DNA of 64,000 nt from positions 159,770,486 to 159,834,485 of the forward strand of contig OW121740.1 in assembly GCA_933228675.1 (NCBI GenBank). Direction: 5' to 3'. Positions 45,078-56,285 of the stretch are shown here, piece after piece. A program made the translations under genes and the position numbers. Position 1 is the first letter of the stretch. Every line of letters begins with the position of its first letter. The DNA is from Stomorhina lunata (Eukaryota > Arthropoda > Insecta > Diptera > Rhiniidae). The notes beneath the pieces are model-generated. The model did no database searches. It was given only the letters and a program-made list of their open reading frames with translations, and had not been told where the DNA came from.

Positions 45078-48000
45078 CTGTAAAAAAGGAAACAAATTGA
45101 AAATCTTCTACTTAGTTTTTTAATTTTAGAAATTAAGACCTACCTCATCATAATCAAATTTCGTGGCGCCATATTGTGTTATGGCTGATATTACCTTAGC
45201 AAAAGCTATTGTACCCTGACCCATTCTCGACTCCAAATCAAACCATTTCGCTTGCAGAAATCTGCAGGCCATTGCACCACCTGTTGGAGTACCCGCTATC
45301 GCTTGCACTACCTGCACCACTTCGGCGGTGGGCAACATTGTCACATGTGACAGCAGGCGGTTTTGTAGCCAAGCATCTTTTGTACGGCCCAATGCTCTCA
45401 GTAATTGCATACGTTCCACATAGCTTTCAGAGTTGCGCTGAAGCGTTACAAAACGTTCCCAACAATGTTGCCAGTAAATGTATTCTCCCGACAATATAGA
45501 GCCAGTGTAAACGACCTGTTGCGTGTAAGAGATAATTATTTGTCAAGATATTTTATATTTTTTTTAATAATTATAGGGTTTTCTTAAGTACCTCTCTCAT
45601 ATTTGGTGGTACTGCCGTGCCATTGTAATAGAGAAATTGATTTAACATATTTTTCGATTTTGTTATACTATCGATGTCTTCCCACAAAACAGAGGCCAGC
45701 AGAACTTCAGGTCGCATTAATCTTAAACAAAAAGTAAAGTTAATTTCTCTTTCTTTTATAAAAGTTTTTAAAATTTTAATACCCACCTTGTCGCCTCATC
45801 TCCATCATCATTCCAACCGATCTTCTCTATCACCGTCGATAACTTCATTTTAATAAATTCGGACAACATTAGAAAACATTCAGAATATTTAAGTATACGC
45901 CTCCACTTTTCCAGGTGACGCAAAGCCAAGGCCATAGGACCCCAATTAGTTTCACTGGGCAAATATTGTATCATATTCATGGTTATTTCACAAGGCAGCA
46001 AATTAGCATGGCAGAGGGTAAAGGCATCGGACAGGAGACCCAAGCGATCCTAGAGAAAAGTTAAAAAAAATTTTGATAAATATAAATATTTCAAAGAAAT
46101 GCAAAGTCTTAAAATACTTACTTCACCCGAAAACCTTTCTGGATCATTGGATAGATCCTCAATGATATTTGCCCAGTTATCATCGTTATATAAGACACGA
46201 TAATAACCCGATTGGCGAGCATTCACTTTTATCCATTTAACATTTTCGGCAACATTGAATGTAACTGTTCGGGAAAATAAAATGTTAAATTAACTTTTCT
46301 ATAGGTATCTAAGTAATCGATTACTTTTTTAGAAAACTATAACTTTTCTATGGAACATAAAAATAAAAAAAAACTTTTCTATAGAAGAAAAAAGTTATCG
46401 ATAACTTTTCTATAAAAAAAACTAGGGCATCAATGACTTTTATAGTTTAAAATAAAGATATCAATATCTTTTCTCTAGAAATAAAAAGTTATCGATATCT
46501 TTTCTCTAGAAATAGAAAATTATCGATAACTTTTCTATAAAAATAGCAAATTATCGATAACTTTTCTCTAGATATCTAAAGGTTTTAAAATTTTTTCTCT
46601 GCAAATAGAAAGCTATCGATAACTTTTTTTTAGAAATTTGAAAGTTATCTATAACTTTTCTCTAGAAATAGAAAGTTATCGGGAACTTTTCTATAGAAAT
46701 ATAAAGTTATCGATAACTTTACTTTAGAAATAGAAAGCCATCGATAACTTTTTTCTAAAAATAGAAAGCTATCGATAACTTTTCTTTATAAATAGAAAGT
46801 AATCGTTAATTTTTCTCTAAAAATAGAAAACTATCGATAACTTCTCTATAAATATAAAGTTATCGATAATTTTTCTCTATAAATAGAAAGTTTTCGATAA
46901 TTTTTCTCTATAAATAGAATGTTATCGATAACTTTTCACTAGAAATAGAAAGTTATCGATAACGTTTCTCCTGAAATAGAAAGTTATCTTTAACTTTTCT
47001 CTAGAAATAGAAAGTTATCGATAACTTTTATCTAGAAATAAAAAGTTATCGATAATTTTTCTCTAGAAATAAAAAGTTTTCGATAATTTTTCTCTAAAAA
47101 TAGAAAGTTATCGATTACTCTTCTCTATAAACAGAAAGTCATCGATAACTTTTCTTTAGAAATAGAAAGTTATCGATAATATTTCTCCAGAAATTGAAAG
47201 TTATCAATAACTTTTCTCTAGAAATAGAAATTTATCGATACCTTTTCTCTAGAAATGGAAGAATTTTTCTCCAGAAATAAAAAGTTTTCGATACTTTTTC
47301 TCTAAAAATACAAAGTTATCGATAACTCTTCTCTAGAAATATAAAGTTATTGATAACTTTTCCTAGAAATTGAACTGTAATTGATAACTTTTCTCTAGAA
47401 ATACAAAATTATCGACAACTTTTCTCTAGAAATTGAAAGTTATGTATAACTTTTTTCTAGAAATGAAAAGTTATCGATAACTTTTTCTAGAAAAGTAAAG
47501 TTATCGATAACTTTTTTCTATATGTATAGTTATAGATAATTTTTCTCTAGAAATTGAAAAGTTATCCATAACTTTTCTCTAGAAATAGAAAATAATCTAT
47601 AATTTTTCTCTAAAACTTTAAAATTTTGCTATAAAAATATACAGCTTTTGAAAACTTTTCTATTTAAAAGAAGATTCCATAATATTTTAATAAAATATAG
47701 ACAAGTCGACTGTCTACATAGGCAAGTCCTCTGTCTATTTAGACAAGTCCTCCGTCTATATAGACAACTCCTCTGTTTATGTGGGCAAGTCCTCTGCCTA
47801 TAGAGACAAGTCCTCTGTCTATATAGACAGATCCTCTGTCTATATATACAAGTCCTCTGTTTATATAGACAAGCCCTCTGTCTATATAAACAAATCCTCT
47901 GTCTATATACACAGGATCTCCGTAATTTACGAAACCAATTTATATCGAAAACATATCTGAGTTTTACATACCATCAATATTTTGCATCCACAAAGTTTCC

Positions 48001-51000
48001 GACTGATTATTCAAATCGGTTACATAAGTTATGGGAAAAATCCATTTCATTTGTTGGGGAGGTTTCTGTTTACTAGCCGGCGAAGGAGCAGCTGTTGTTG
48101 TGGTAGTCGTTGAAACGTCTGTATTGTTGTTATTTGTTTTGTTGTAATTATTGCCATCATACGTTTCATCGTGTATGGCCAAGAATTCAGCGGGTCTAAA
48201 AGGTTTTTGAGATATGGTAATTTTGTTGCCCAACTTGGTAACGGTGAGTAAGGGGAAACCCGATTGATGGGTCCACAAAGACATCATGTCCTAAAACGAA
48301 AGAAAAAATCCAACATGTAGAGATCGTTTTTATAATTTTAAACTTAAAAATACACACCTTTATATTTTTGGCTCCATTAGCCTTTTTCGTACAGATATTC
48401 CATAAATCCAAAGGCTCAGCAGTTTTGAAACGATTGAGTTTAAGAAAACCTCCCAAACAAGTTCTGAAACGATCTTCTCCTATAGCAGTATGTAACATGG
48501 AAAATATAGCGGCAGTCTGAAATTTCATCGAAAACATCAATTCCCTATTTCCCAAAATTCTTTTAAAAACCTTACTTTTTGTATAAAGAATTCCTCGTTG
48601 TTACCATCATGGCTGGTACCATTCATTATGCTATCCCATCCCTGTATGGCGTCAATATCCAAAGCCGCCGTGGCCATATTCAACAAATACATTTCCCTCA
48701 AAGGCCAGTTTTCTTGTAAGGGCGAGAGTGTATGGATGCCCAGATATTTAATCAAACCCTCCCATAACCAAACATCCTTTAAAACCTTTCTCGATGTAAT
48801 GCCTCCAAAGAACTGTCTTACTATGGCCTCCGCTACCAATAAAGCACTTTTTTGATATTGCTCTGTGGTCTTCGACTCGGGATCGGTTAAGAATGAGGTC
48901 TTCAAGGTAACCAAACCCAAAGATGAAATAATATTACGATCCAAAGATGGCAAAGCCACAAAATCAACTTTTGTCAATGGGTAACTAACATCCAACCAGG
49001 TTTGCATATATTCCAAAACATCTCGAGAAGTGTGTAGAATAAATGAGGATCTTGGCAAAAGATCTCTGGGAGCATAAAATGTATAAGAAGGAGCCCTTTT
49101 GATGGTAGAACCTGTTGACTGTGACATGGCTGTAAGATTTTTCGTATCCAATTCTTTGGAAGGCGACATTGTTGTAGTAGTGGTGGACATATTTTTACCC
49201 AAAATATTGAAATTTAATGAGTGCGTCAGCGCTGTTATATTGCGGACGGGCGGCTTTTTCTCTTTCTGTTGAGTGTAGTTGTTGAGTTGTGCGGATTTTT
49301 TGGCACCCGACCCATAGGGCGGTGTTTGAGTGGTGGGCATGTAGGCAGCTGAAGGTTGTAAAGATTCACGTTGAAAGTCGCTGACAACCCATGCCACGGC
49401 ATCGGCTGGCAGCGGTGGTGTTTCGATGAAGTCATCGCGTAACTGGGTGGGGGAGAAATAGGAAATGTTTTGTTAAAAGTTTATAATATATTATTGTAAT
49501 GCTTGACAATTGTATGTATCATAATGTATTATAATACATTATATAACTTATTATAATCCGATTGTAATGTTTTATAACACATTATAATGCGATTATAATG
49601 TATTATAACTCATTTTAACGCGATTATAATCCATTATAACTCATATTAATTCGATTGCAATGTATCATAATGCATTAAATTGCGATTATAATGTATAATA
49701 TGTTATTATAATGTTATGTACTATAACGCATTATAAAGCAATTATAATGTATTATAATGTATTTTAATGTATCATAACGCATTATAATGCAATTATAATG
49801 TACTATTACGCATCATACTGCTATTATAACGCAATTATAATGTATTATAACGCAACATAATGCGATTATAAAGCATTATAAACGATTATAATGTACTATA
49901 ACGCATTATGATACGATTATAATTTATTATAAATCATTATAATGCAATTATGTATTATAACGCATTATAATGCGTTTTTAATGTGTTATAGCAAATTAAA
50001 ATGTGATTATAATATATTATAACGCATTATAATGTCATTATAATGTGTTGTAACGCATTATAATGCGAATGTAATGTATTCTAACGAATTATAATGCTAT
50101 TATAATATATTACAACTCTTTATAACGCGTTTATAATCCATCATGACTCATATTAATTCGATTGCAATGTATCATAATGCGATTATAATGCGATTATAAT
50201 GTATTATAACGCATTATAATGTAATTGTAATGTATTATAACGCATTATAATGCGATTGTAATGTATTATAACGCACTACAATGCTACTATAATGTATTGT
50301 AATGCATTATGATGCGATTGTAATGTATTATAATGCATTATAATCCAATCATAATGTATTAAAACTCATTTTTACGCGATAATAATGTATTATAACGTAC
50401 TATAATGCGATTGCAAAGTATTATTACACATTATAATACAATTATAATGTATTATTACTTATTATACTGCGAATAAAAAGTATTATAACGCATTATAATA
50501 CGATTGTAATGTATTAAAACTCATTATATATTATAACTCATATTAATTCGACTGCAATGTATCATAATGCGATTGTCATGTATTATAACGCATTATAATA
50601 CGATTATAATGTATTATAACACATTATAATGCGATTGAATTGAATTATAACGCATTATAATGCAATAATTATGTATTATAACTCATTTTAATGCGATTAT
50701 AATGCATTATAATGCGATTGCAAAGTATTATAACGCATTATAATGCAATTATAATGTATTATAACTTATTATAATGTGAATGTAATGTATTATAATGCGA
50801 TTATGATGTGTTATAATGCATTATAATGTGATTGCAAAGTATTATAACGCATTATAACGCGATTATAATCCATTATAACTCAAATTAATTCGACTGCAAT
50901 GTATTATAACTTATTATAATGCATTATAACGCATTATAATGCGAATGTAAAGCATTATAATGCGATTATAATGTATTATAACGCATTATAATGCGATTGC

Positions 51001-54000
51001 AATATGCTATAACGCATTATAATGCGATAATAATGTATTATAACGCATTTTAATGTATCATAATGCATTATAAAGCAATTATAATGTACTATTACGCATC
51101 ATACTGCGATTATAGTGTATTATAACGCGATTATAATTCGATTCTAAAGCATTATAAGATTATAATGTATTATAACGCATTATAATACGATTATAGTTTA
51201 TTATAACTTATTATAATGCATTATAATACGATTATAGTGTAAAATAACGTGATAATAATGTATTAGAACGCATTTTAATGTATCATAATGCATTATAAAG
51301 CAATTATAATATACTATTACGCATCATACTGCGATTATAGTGTATTATAACGCGATTATAATTCGATTCTAATAATTCGATTCTAAAGCATTATAAGATT
51401 GTAATGTATTATAACGCATTATAATACGATTATAGTTTATTATAACTTATTATAATGCATTATAATACGATTATAGTGTAAAATAACGTGATTATAATGT
51501 ATTATAACGCATTATAATGCGTTATAACGCATCAGCATGCGATTATAAAGTATTATAACGTATCATAATGTGATTATAATGTGTTATAACGCATTATAAT
51601 GCGATTATAATGTACTATGCGATTATAATGTATTCCATCTAAAACTTACCAATCCTGTACCCATATAGAAACCCACATCCTCTGTGGTATGCACAATTGA
51701 ATTGGACAAACCTATATGGAAACGATCTCGAAATACTGACACACGGAAGGGAGCTCTAATATGGGGCTCATCGAAACAAGGGAAGGCTTTGCGTGCCCCA
51801 TTCGGGCGAAATACTGTGGCAGCTAATAATCTTAAAGTAGAAATAAAAAAATAAATACAAAAATGAAAATTTTATTAACTCAAATACATACCTTTCTATA
51901 CCATTTGAGCTTTCATATTGATCAACATAGAAACCCTCCGGTTCGGGACTTAATTTTGAATACCAACGCAGATTTAAAGTATAATTGGATTTCTTTTTTA
52001 GCTTATCTTTAACTTCGATATACAACTGTTGTCTAGGTGGGTACTCTAAGAATTTAACGATTTTTATAACACTCCCCCTATTGCCCATGGGCACAATGGC
52101 CTGAAAACAATTAAAATAAACAAAAAACAATAAATTTTAATTAAAAAAATAAATAAATCATTATGTAGAACAATAGTAACTCATTGAAAATGACCTTCTC
52201 TTTTCAAATGCTCTGTCTCTGACATTAATGACACTTAATAGAATGTTAATTTAAATTTGTTTATATTGAAAATAATATTGAAACCCACCTTTTCTGTGAC
52301 ATTTAGATCCTGTATGTGCAAGACAATGAAATTTGTTTCCTTCTCAATAAACAGATCGATAGTCACTTGACCTTAAGGAGTATAAGAAAAATAGATATGA
52401 ATATAAAATTTAATTACTTGTTTTATGGCTTAGGCATTATATTATATTAACATAATAATGCGATTTGTTTTATATCTGTGGCAATAAATAATAATGGCTT
52501 ATGTCGAAATTTCGTATTTTGAGGTATTAAGGGTTTTGTCTAAAAGGGTATAAAAAAGTTTAAATATAAATGCACATAGTTTTGTTAATAATGACATTGT
52601 ATACTTGAAATTTGGCTAAGTAATATATCTTGAAGAAGAGATTAAGAATATGTAAAAAAATTAAAAAGCACTTATGTCAACTTAAGTCATTATCGCTTAT
52701 TGTCACTGATTCAATGCCGATACTAAAATTTGTAAAATAACCAAAATCCTAAACAAAAAGAGAGAGAGAGAGTTTTAGTTGAAATATTTTGGAAAAATTA
52801 TGGACTTTATTTGTACTAATTGATAGTTATTATTATAGGTTAAAAAATCCTTATAGCATAGTTCTGTCTTCCTAATAAAATTAACATTTAAAATATCCCA
52901 GATATCTGACTATAAGCCTAATATAATTTTTTGTTGTAGTTGTTGTTGTAACTGCGATATTATAATTAATATCGCAGAATTTGCAGTGGTTTTCGAGATG
53001 TCATCTTAAGACTTAAATTGTATCTAGTAGTTTTCGATATATTATCTGGAGGCATTAATTTGATCCAGTAGTTTTCGATATATTATCTGAAGGCATTAAT
53101 TTGGTCCAGTAGTTTTCGATATATTATCTAAAGCATTAAAGATTGTGGGAGTAGTTTTCGATATATTTTCTAAGCAATTAAATGTTGTCCAGTAGCTTTC
53201 GAGATATTGTCTGAAACCACAAAGTTCTGTCTAGTAGTTTTCGAAATATTATTTGATATCATTACATTTTATTTATTAGTTTGCGAGATATTATCTGGAG
53301 GCATAAAACTCATTTAGTAGTTTTCAATATATAATCTGAGGCATCCAATTTTGTCTAGTAGTTTTTGAGATATTTTCTAAAGGAATTAAATTTTGTCCAG
53401 AAGCTTTCGGGATATTATCTGAAGTCATAAAATTCTGCTTAGTAGTTTTCGAAATATTGTAGGCATAAAATGTTGTCTAGTAGTTTTCGAGATATTAAAA
53501 TTGACAAAATTGCGTCTTGAACACTCAATATTTTATCTTTAGGCTTCAAATTTTTATAACATTTCGAGTTATCGTATGGAGGTATAGAGTTTTGTACAGT
53601 AGTTTTTAAGATATTATTTGGATTCATAAAACTTTAATATGTTATCTTTAGGCTTAAAATTCTTACTACATTTTCGAGTTATCATATGGAGGTATAGAAT
53701 TTTGTCCAGTAGTTTTTGAGATATTATTTGGAGTCATCAGATTTCAATATATTATCTGGAGGCCTGCAATTTTGACTACATATTCGAGTTATTATATGGG
53801 GGTATAAAATTTTGTCCAATAGTTTTTGATACATTATTTGAAATCATGAAATTTTAGTAAATTATCTGGAGGCCTCAAATTTTGACTACATTTTTGAGTT
53901 ATTATATGGAGGTATAGAATTTTGTCTAGTAGTTTTTGAGATATTATTTGGATTCATGAAATTTTAGTAAATTATCTGGAGGCCTCAAATTTTGACTACA

Positions 54001-55231
54001 TTTAAGAGTTATCATATGGAGGTATAGAATTTTGTCCATTAGTTTTTGAGATACTATCTGTAGTCCTCAAATTTTGTCTATTATTTTTCTAGATACAAAC
54101 TGAGGGCATAAAATTGTGACAGTAGTTTTCAAAATAATTTCTGGAGGCATTCAATTTGGTCCTTTTTTTCGAGATATTATTTTTCAAGATATTTTCTGGA
54201 GCCATATAGATTTGTCCAGAAGTTTTTTTTTTAATTTTGACTATATTTGCGAGTTATCGTATGGAGCTATAAGAATTTGGTCCAGTAGTTTGTGAGACAT
54301 AATTTGAAGACATCAAATTTTTTCTAGCAGTTTTCGAGATATTATCTATGGACATAAAATTATGACAGTAGTTTTGAAGGTAGTGGGAGGTAGGAGACAT
54401 TCAATTTTTTATATTTTTCGAGATATCATATTTAAAGATATCATCTGGAGGTATATAGTTTTGCGCAGAAGTTTTCGAGATATTTGGAAGCATCAAATTT
54501 TTTCCATTAGCTTTTGAGATATTTTTTTGAAAGCATACAATTTGGCAGTAGATTTCGAGATAATTTCTGAAGGTATCAAATTTTGTCCATTTTTTACGAT
54601 CCGGATTATTCACAAACTCTCCCAGCAAATTGATGAAGCGAAAACACACTACGGAGCTGCTACCAATGCAATCGGAAATTAGCAGGTGTGTTAGTCTCCC
54701 AAGTCGTCTATTGAAAGAGGTGGGTGTGGCAGTATATCCCCATCAAGCATTAAATCTTTTGAAGAGTTACCAAATTTGAGGTCTCGCATTATCTTGTAGT
54801 AATACACCTTTTTATGTTAATTTACATTTGTTAGCTTTTAATTAAAGTCATTTCCGCCGTTTGGACTGATATTGTAGTTTAGGGTCAAATGTGAACCGAT
54901 TTGACAAAATTTAAATTTTTTCTTAGAAATATTTGTAAGATAATTTTTGTCATCAAACCTTGAAGAAGGGTCAAATGTGGACCAACTTTCACACTTCAAT
55001 TTTTGTTTACAAATATTTGTGAGCAGGTTAGTCATCCGCCCAGCATACCAGAGATCCCAAGTTCGATCCCCGGCCAGACCCACTTGACTCGGTTAGCCAC
55101 TGGTTATTGAGTATTAGGCAATGTAAAACATCTCTAACTAATGCATTTATAAAAATAGGAGTTCAGAGCCGGAGTTAAAACGTAGGTACCTTTTAATGAG
55201 TCTAAAAATAGAATCGGATGCAGCTCATTGT

Positions 55232-55298
<67 letters not shown>

Positions 55299-56285
55299 TG
55301 GCATTAAACCCTAATTAGCTTTAGATTTTCAAGCGTTTATAAAGGAGTTTTTGTATGGAAGGTATGACTAAAATCTCAAACGCAAAAAGTCAGTCCTGTG
55401 GGTATGCTTTATATTGACTGACTCACTTGACAAATCAAAACCATCATGATTATATCGGTTCAATTGAAATATATACATATATATTTCACATTCGAGGTTT
55501 TGTTATCTTTTTGGTATTGGTTATATTTTTGAGATTTTCCAACAATGAAAAATATATTGCGCCAAGGAGAATATTTCATAAAATTGATAGTTGCAAATAT
55601 ATGCAGATGATTTATATAATGTTTGAAAGCTTGAAGTTCAACCTCAAATTTGATATGAATCTTGGTTTTGAAGCGATTATTAAAAAAATATACGAGCATA
55701 AGAACCACAAAAGAAATTCAACTTCACTTTTAAAAGCAAGTGTAACACATTTTTGATTTGTGGCAAATATATGCAGATAATTTATATACGGTTTTAAAGA
55801 TGGAACTTCAACTTTTATTTGAATATACAATTAGATTCTAAAGGTTTTATAAAAAAAAAAAACATTGAATACATGAAACTCGACATCAACGCAAAAAAAT
55901 CAAAATAACTTTTCGAATGCAAATGTAACATATTTTTTATTTAAATGTTTTTTTTTTTTTTTTAATTAAAACATAAACACTCATTTTACATGGTCAACAA
56001 ATTTTCCAATTGGGTTATTTTTTAAGTTCTTCGCAAAAACAAAATCCATTAATTTAAATCCTAACGCATAAGCGAATAAATAAAATATCTTCATACCTTT
56101 AACATCCAGCGTTGTCAGATTCGGATGTATTGTCACCATATAGCGCAACGGTCGTATAAATGTGGGCAATGTTAAGTTAAGCCATGGAAATGGTTCCCCA
56201 TTAGTGGCAATCGGATTAAATGGTTGGGTGACATTTTCTTCGCTTGTATGAAGGCCAGTTGGTAATTTACGGGCACACGAACAAT
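44928..56285 (-). CDS. M1-family aminopeptidase-like protein, predicted catalytically dead (12 visible exons)
   Basis: Twelve exons join in frame into 1,021 residues plus TAA; the upstream first exon(s) are not seen. Domain order fits M1 peptidases. An N-terminal beta domain starts LPTFIRPLRYMVTIHPNLTT and includes FPCFDEP. A catalytic-like domain follows (about 235-560), then a beta/alpha C-terminal domain (VNARQSGYYRVLYNDDNW, about 680-1021). The active site is gone. HEXXH is EAIVR at 426-430. GAMEN is NIISS at 391-395. The catalytic Tyr before SKG is Ile, in FFIQKTAAIFSML. Only the third zinc-ligand Glu (WLWEG, E449) is kept. Two Thr/Ser/Asn-rich inserts (about 250-335 and 605-635) and many N-glycosylation sequons suggest an extracellular protein. 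There is no C-terminal GPI-like hydrophobic tail. An intact frame, clean splice sites and conserved scaffold argue for a functional non-enzymatic role, not a pseudogene. Confidence 0.92.
45144..45515 (-). CDS. M1-like gene, exon 11
   Basis: The acceptor is ACGCAACAG and the donor GTAGGT; 124 codons. VVYTGSILSGEYIYWQHCWE is followed by LLRALGRTKDAWLQNRLLSH, the M1 'll.aL.ct.d...l..ll' signature. FLQAKWFDLESRMG is near its end. Confidence 0.93.
45592..45721 (-). CDS. M1-like gene, exon 10
   Basis: The acceptor is TTTGTTTAAG and the donor GTACTT. It encodes LMRPEVLLASVLWEDIDSIT and ends NGTAVPPNMRE. It belongs to the helical C-terminal domain (usual pattern 'iPpdlR..VY'). Confidence 0.9.
45787..46049 (-). 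CDS. M1-like gene, exon 9
   Basis: The acceptor is TTTTCTCTAG and the donor GTGGGT. DRLGLLSDAFTLCHANLLPC matches the M1 'R..liDDaf.La.ag.l' helix pair. ETNWGPMALALRHLEKWRRI then fits the 'E..y.pW.aa...l..l' pattern. Confidence 0.92.
46122..46264 (-). CDS. M1-like gene, exon 8
   Basis: The acceptor is CCCGAACAG and the donor GTAAGT. WIKVNARQSGYYRVLYNDDN begins the C-terminal ERAP1-like domain of M1 proteins. Its upstream intron (46265-47971) is almost wholly made of two tandem arrays. Confidence 0.92.
46290..47640. repeat. 31-bp intronic array rich in TATCGATA
   Basis: The unit is roughly TCTAGAAATAGAAAGTTATC + GATAACTTTTC (about 31 bp), in about 42 diverged copies. GTTATCGATAAC is a perfect palindrome, and TCTAGAAA/TTTCTCTAGA gives a second one. 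By eye I count about 18 exact TATCGATA octamers. It fills most of the intron between exons 7 and 8 of the M1-like gene. Confidence 0.92.
47695..47930. repeat. 21-bp intronic array of GTCTATATAGAC palindromes
   Basis: The unit TCTGTCTATATAGACAAGTC + C (21 bp) repeats about 11 times. Its core GTCTATATAGAC is a perfect palindrome. It lies directly beside the TATCGATA array in the same intron but is unrelated in sequence. Confidence 0.92.
47972..48290 (-). CDS. M1-like gene, exon 7
   Basis: The acceptor is TTCGTTTTAG and the donor GTATGT. MMSLWTHQSGFPLLTVTKLG matches the M1 pattern MdtWt.q.G.PvvtV. An Asn/Thr-rich low-complexity insert (NNYNKTNNNN, then a Thr run) precedes WIFPITYVTDLN. The insert looks like a replication-slippage expansion in a surface loop. 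Confidence 0.92.
48358..48516 (-). CDS. M1-like gene, exon 6
   Basis: The acceptor is ATTTCAG and the donor GTGTGT; 53 codons, phase 0 on both sides. TAAIFSMLHTAIGEDRFRTC corresponds to the YSKGASVIRML region, with the catalytic Tyr position already replaced at the end of the previous exon. LDLWNICTKKANG follows as in the family. Confidence 0.9.
48576..49442 (-). CDS. M1-like gene, exon 5 (degenerate active site)
   Basis: The acceptor is CCCACCCAG and the donor GTAAGG; 289 codons. It begins LRDDFIETPPLPADAVAWVV, then SDF. A Thr/Ser/Gln-rich insert of about 85 residues with NIT and NLT sequons follows, then the catalytic-like core. In the core GAMEN reads NIISS, HEXXH reads EAIVR, and LWLNEG reads VWLWEG. 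The scaffold between these points (SYPLTKVDFVALP, GLVTL) stays family-like. Confidence 0.93.
49490..51640. repeat. ~31-bp intronic array of GCATTATAATGC palindromes
   Basis: The unit is roughly ATTATAATGCGATTATAATG + TATTATAACGC. It repeats for about 2.15 kb with many point changes and dropped half-units. GCATTATAATGC and ATTATAAT are self-complementary. A segment near 51050-51290 is repeated at 51280-51500, showing block duplication. It fills the intron between exons 4 and 5 of the M1-like gene. Confidence 0.92.
51650..51830 (-). CDS. M1-like gene, exon 4 (FPCFDEP)
   Basis: The acceptor is CTACTTTAAG and the donor GTAAGT. It encodes LLAATVFRPNGARKAFPCFD followed by EPHIRAPFRVSV. The A(R)xxFPCFDEP signature is one of the best M1 family markers. 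The 5' side of its intron is filled by the GCATTATAATGC array. Confidence 0.92.
51892..52100 (-). CDS. M1-like gene, exon 3
   Basis: The acceptor is TTGTTTTCAG and the donor GTATGT. It encodes AIVPMGNRGSVIKIVKFLEY, then QLYIEVKDKLKKKSNYTLNL and a short run to GIER. This is the N-terminal beta domain of M1 proteins. The frame continues open past the donor but loses all similarity there. Confidence 0.9.
52289..52371 (-). CDS. M1-like gene, exon 2 of those visible
   Basis: The acceptor is CTCCTTAAG and the donor GTGGGT. It encodes GQVTIDLFIEKETNFIVLHI followed by QDLNVTEK, the second strand block of the M1 N-terminal domain. It is too short to stand out as a frame on its own. Phase and family pattern both fit. 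Confidence 0.87.
53030..54560. repeat. Decayed ~41-60-bp intronic tandem repeat
   Basis: Phrases such as TTTGTCCAGTAGTTTTCGAG then ATATTATCTGGAGGCATAAA recur about 30 times. Spacing is near 41 bp at first (53040-53140) and more irregular or longer later. The units are diverged, so this is an old array. It lies in the long intron between visible exons 1 and 2 of the M1-like gene. Confidence 0.85.
55018..55300 (+). repeat. tRNA-derived SINE-like element with (TA)n tail
   Basis: An A-box-like GGTTAGTCATCCGC (55026-55039) is followed at tRNA spacing by a B-box-like AAGTTCGATCCCC (55061-55073). The stretch is less AT-rich than its surroundings and resembles insect tRNA SINE heads. It continues through ACATCTCTAACTAATGC and ends in the (TA)n run. 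No target duplication was identified. Confidence 0.55.
55234..55293. repeat. (TA)n microsatellite
   Basis: About 30 uninterrupted TA dinucleotides. They may be the 3' tail of the SINE-like element. Confidence 0.95.
56097..56285 (-). CDS. M1-like gene, first visible exon
   Basis: The acceptor is TTTTTCCAG and the donor is G|GTATGA. It encodes DCSCARKLPTGLH, a linker with NVT and NLT sequons, then PFPWLNLTLPTFIRPLRYMV, the standard beginning of the M1 N-terminal domain. The first codon is split with an unseen upstream exon, so the cytoplasmic tail and anchor (or signal peptide) are missing from this annotation. Confidence 0.85.

Noticed and set aside
48598..48855. Plus-strand frames opposite the M1 exons (also at 45209-45499)
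   Set aside because: They are antisense to well-supported, splice-bounded M1 exons and have no family motifs of their own.
55427..55756. 109-codon frame in the long M1 intron as a gene
   Set aside because: No splice context or recognisable domain; overlapping frames on the opposite strand; phrases inside recur as dispersed repeat at 56.9-57.1 kb.
44928..56285. The M1-like gene as a processed or dead pseudogene
   Set aside because: Introns are present, all 11 visible junctions keep phase with GT-AG sites, and no stop or frameshift interrupts about 1,021 codons.
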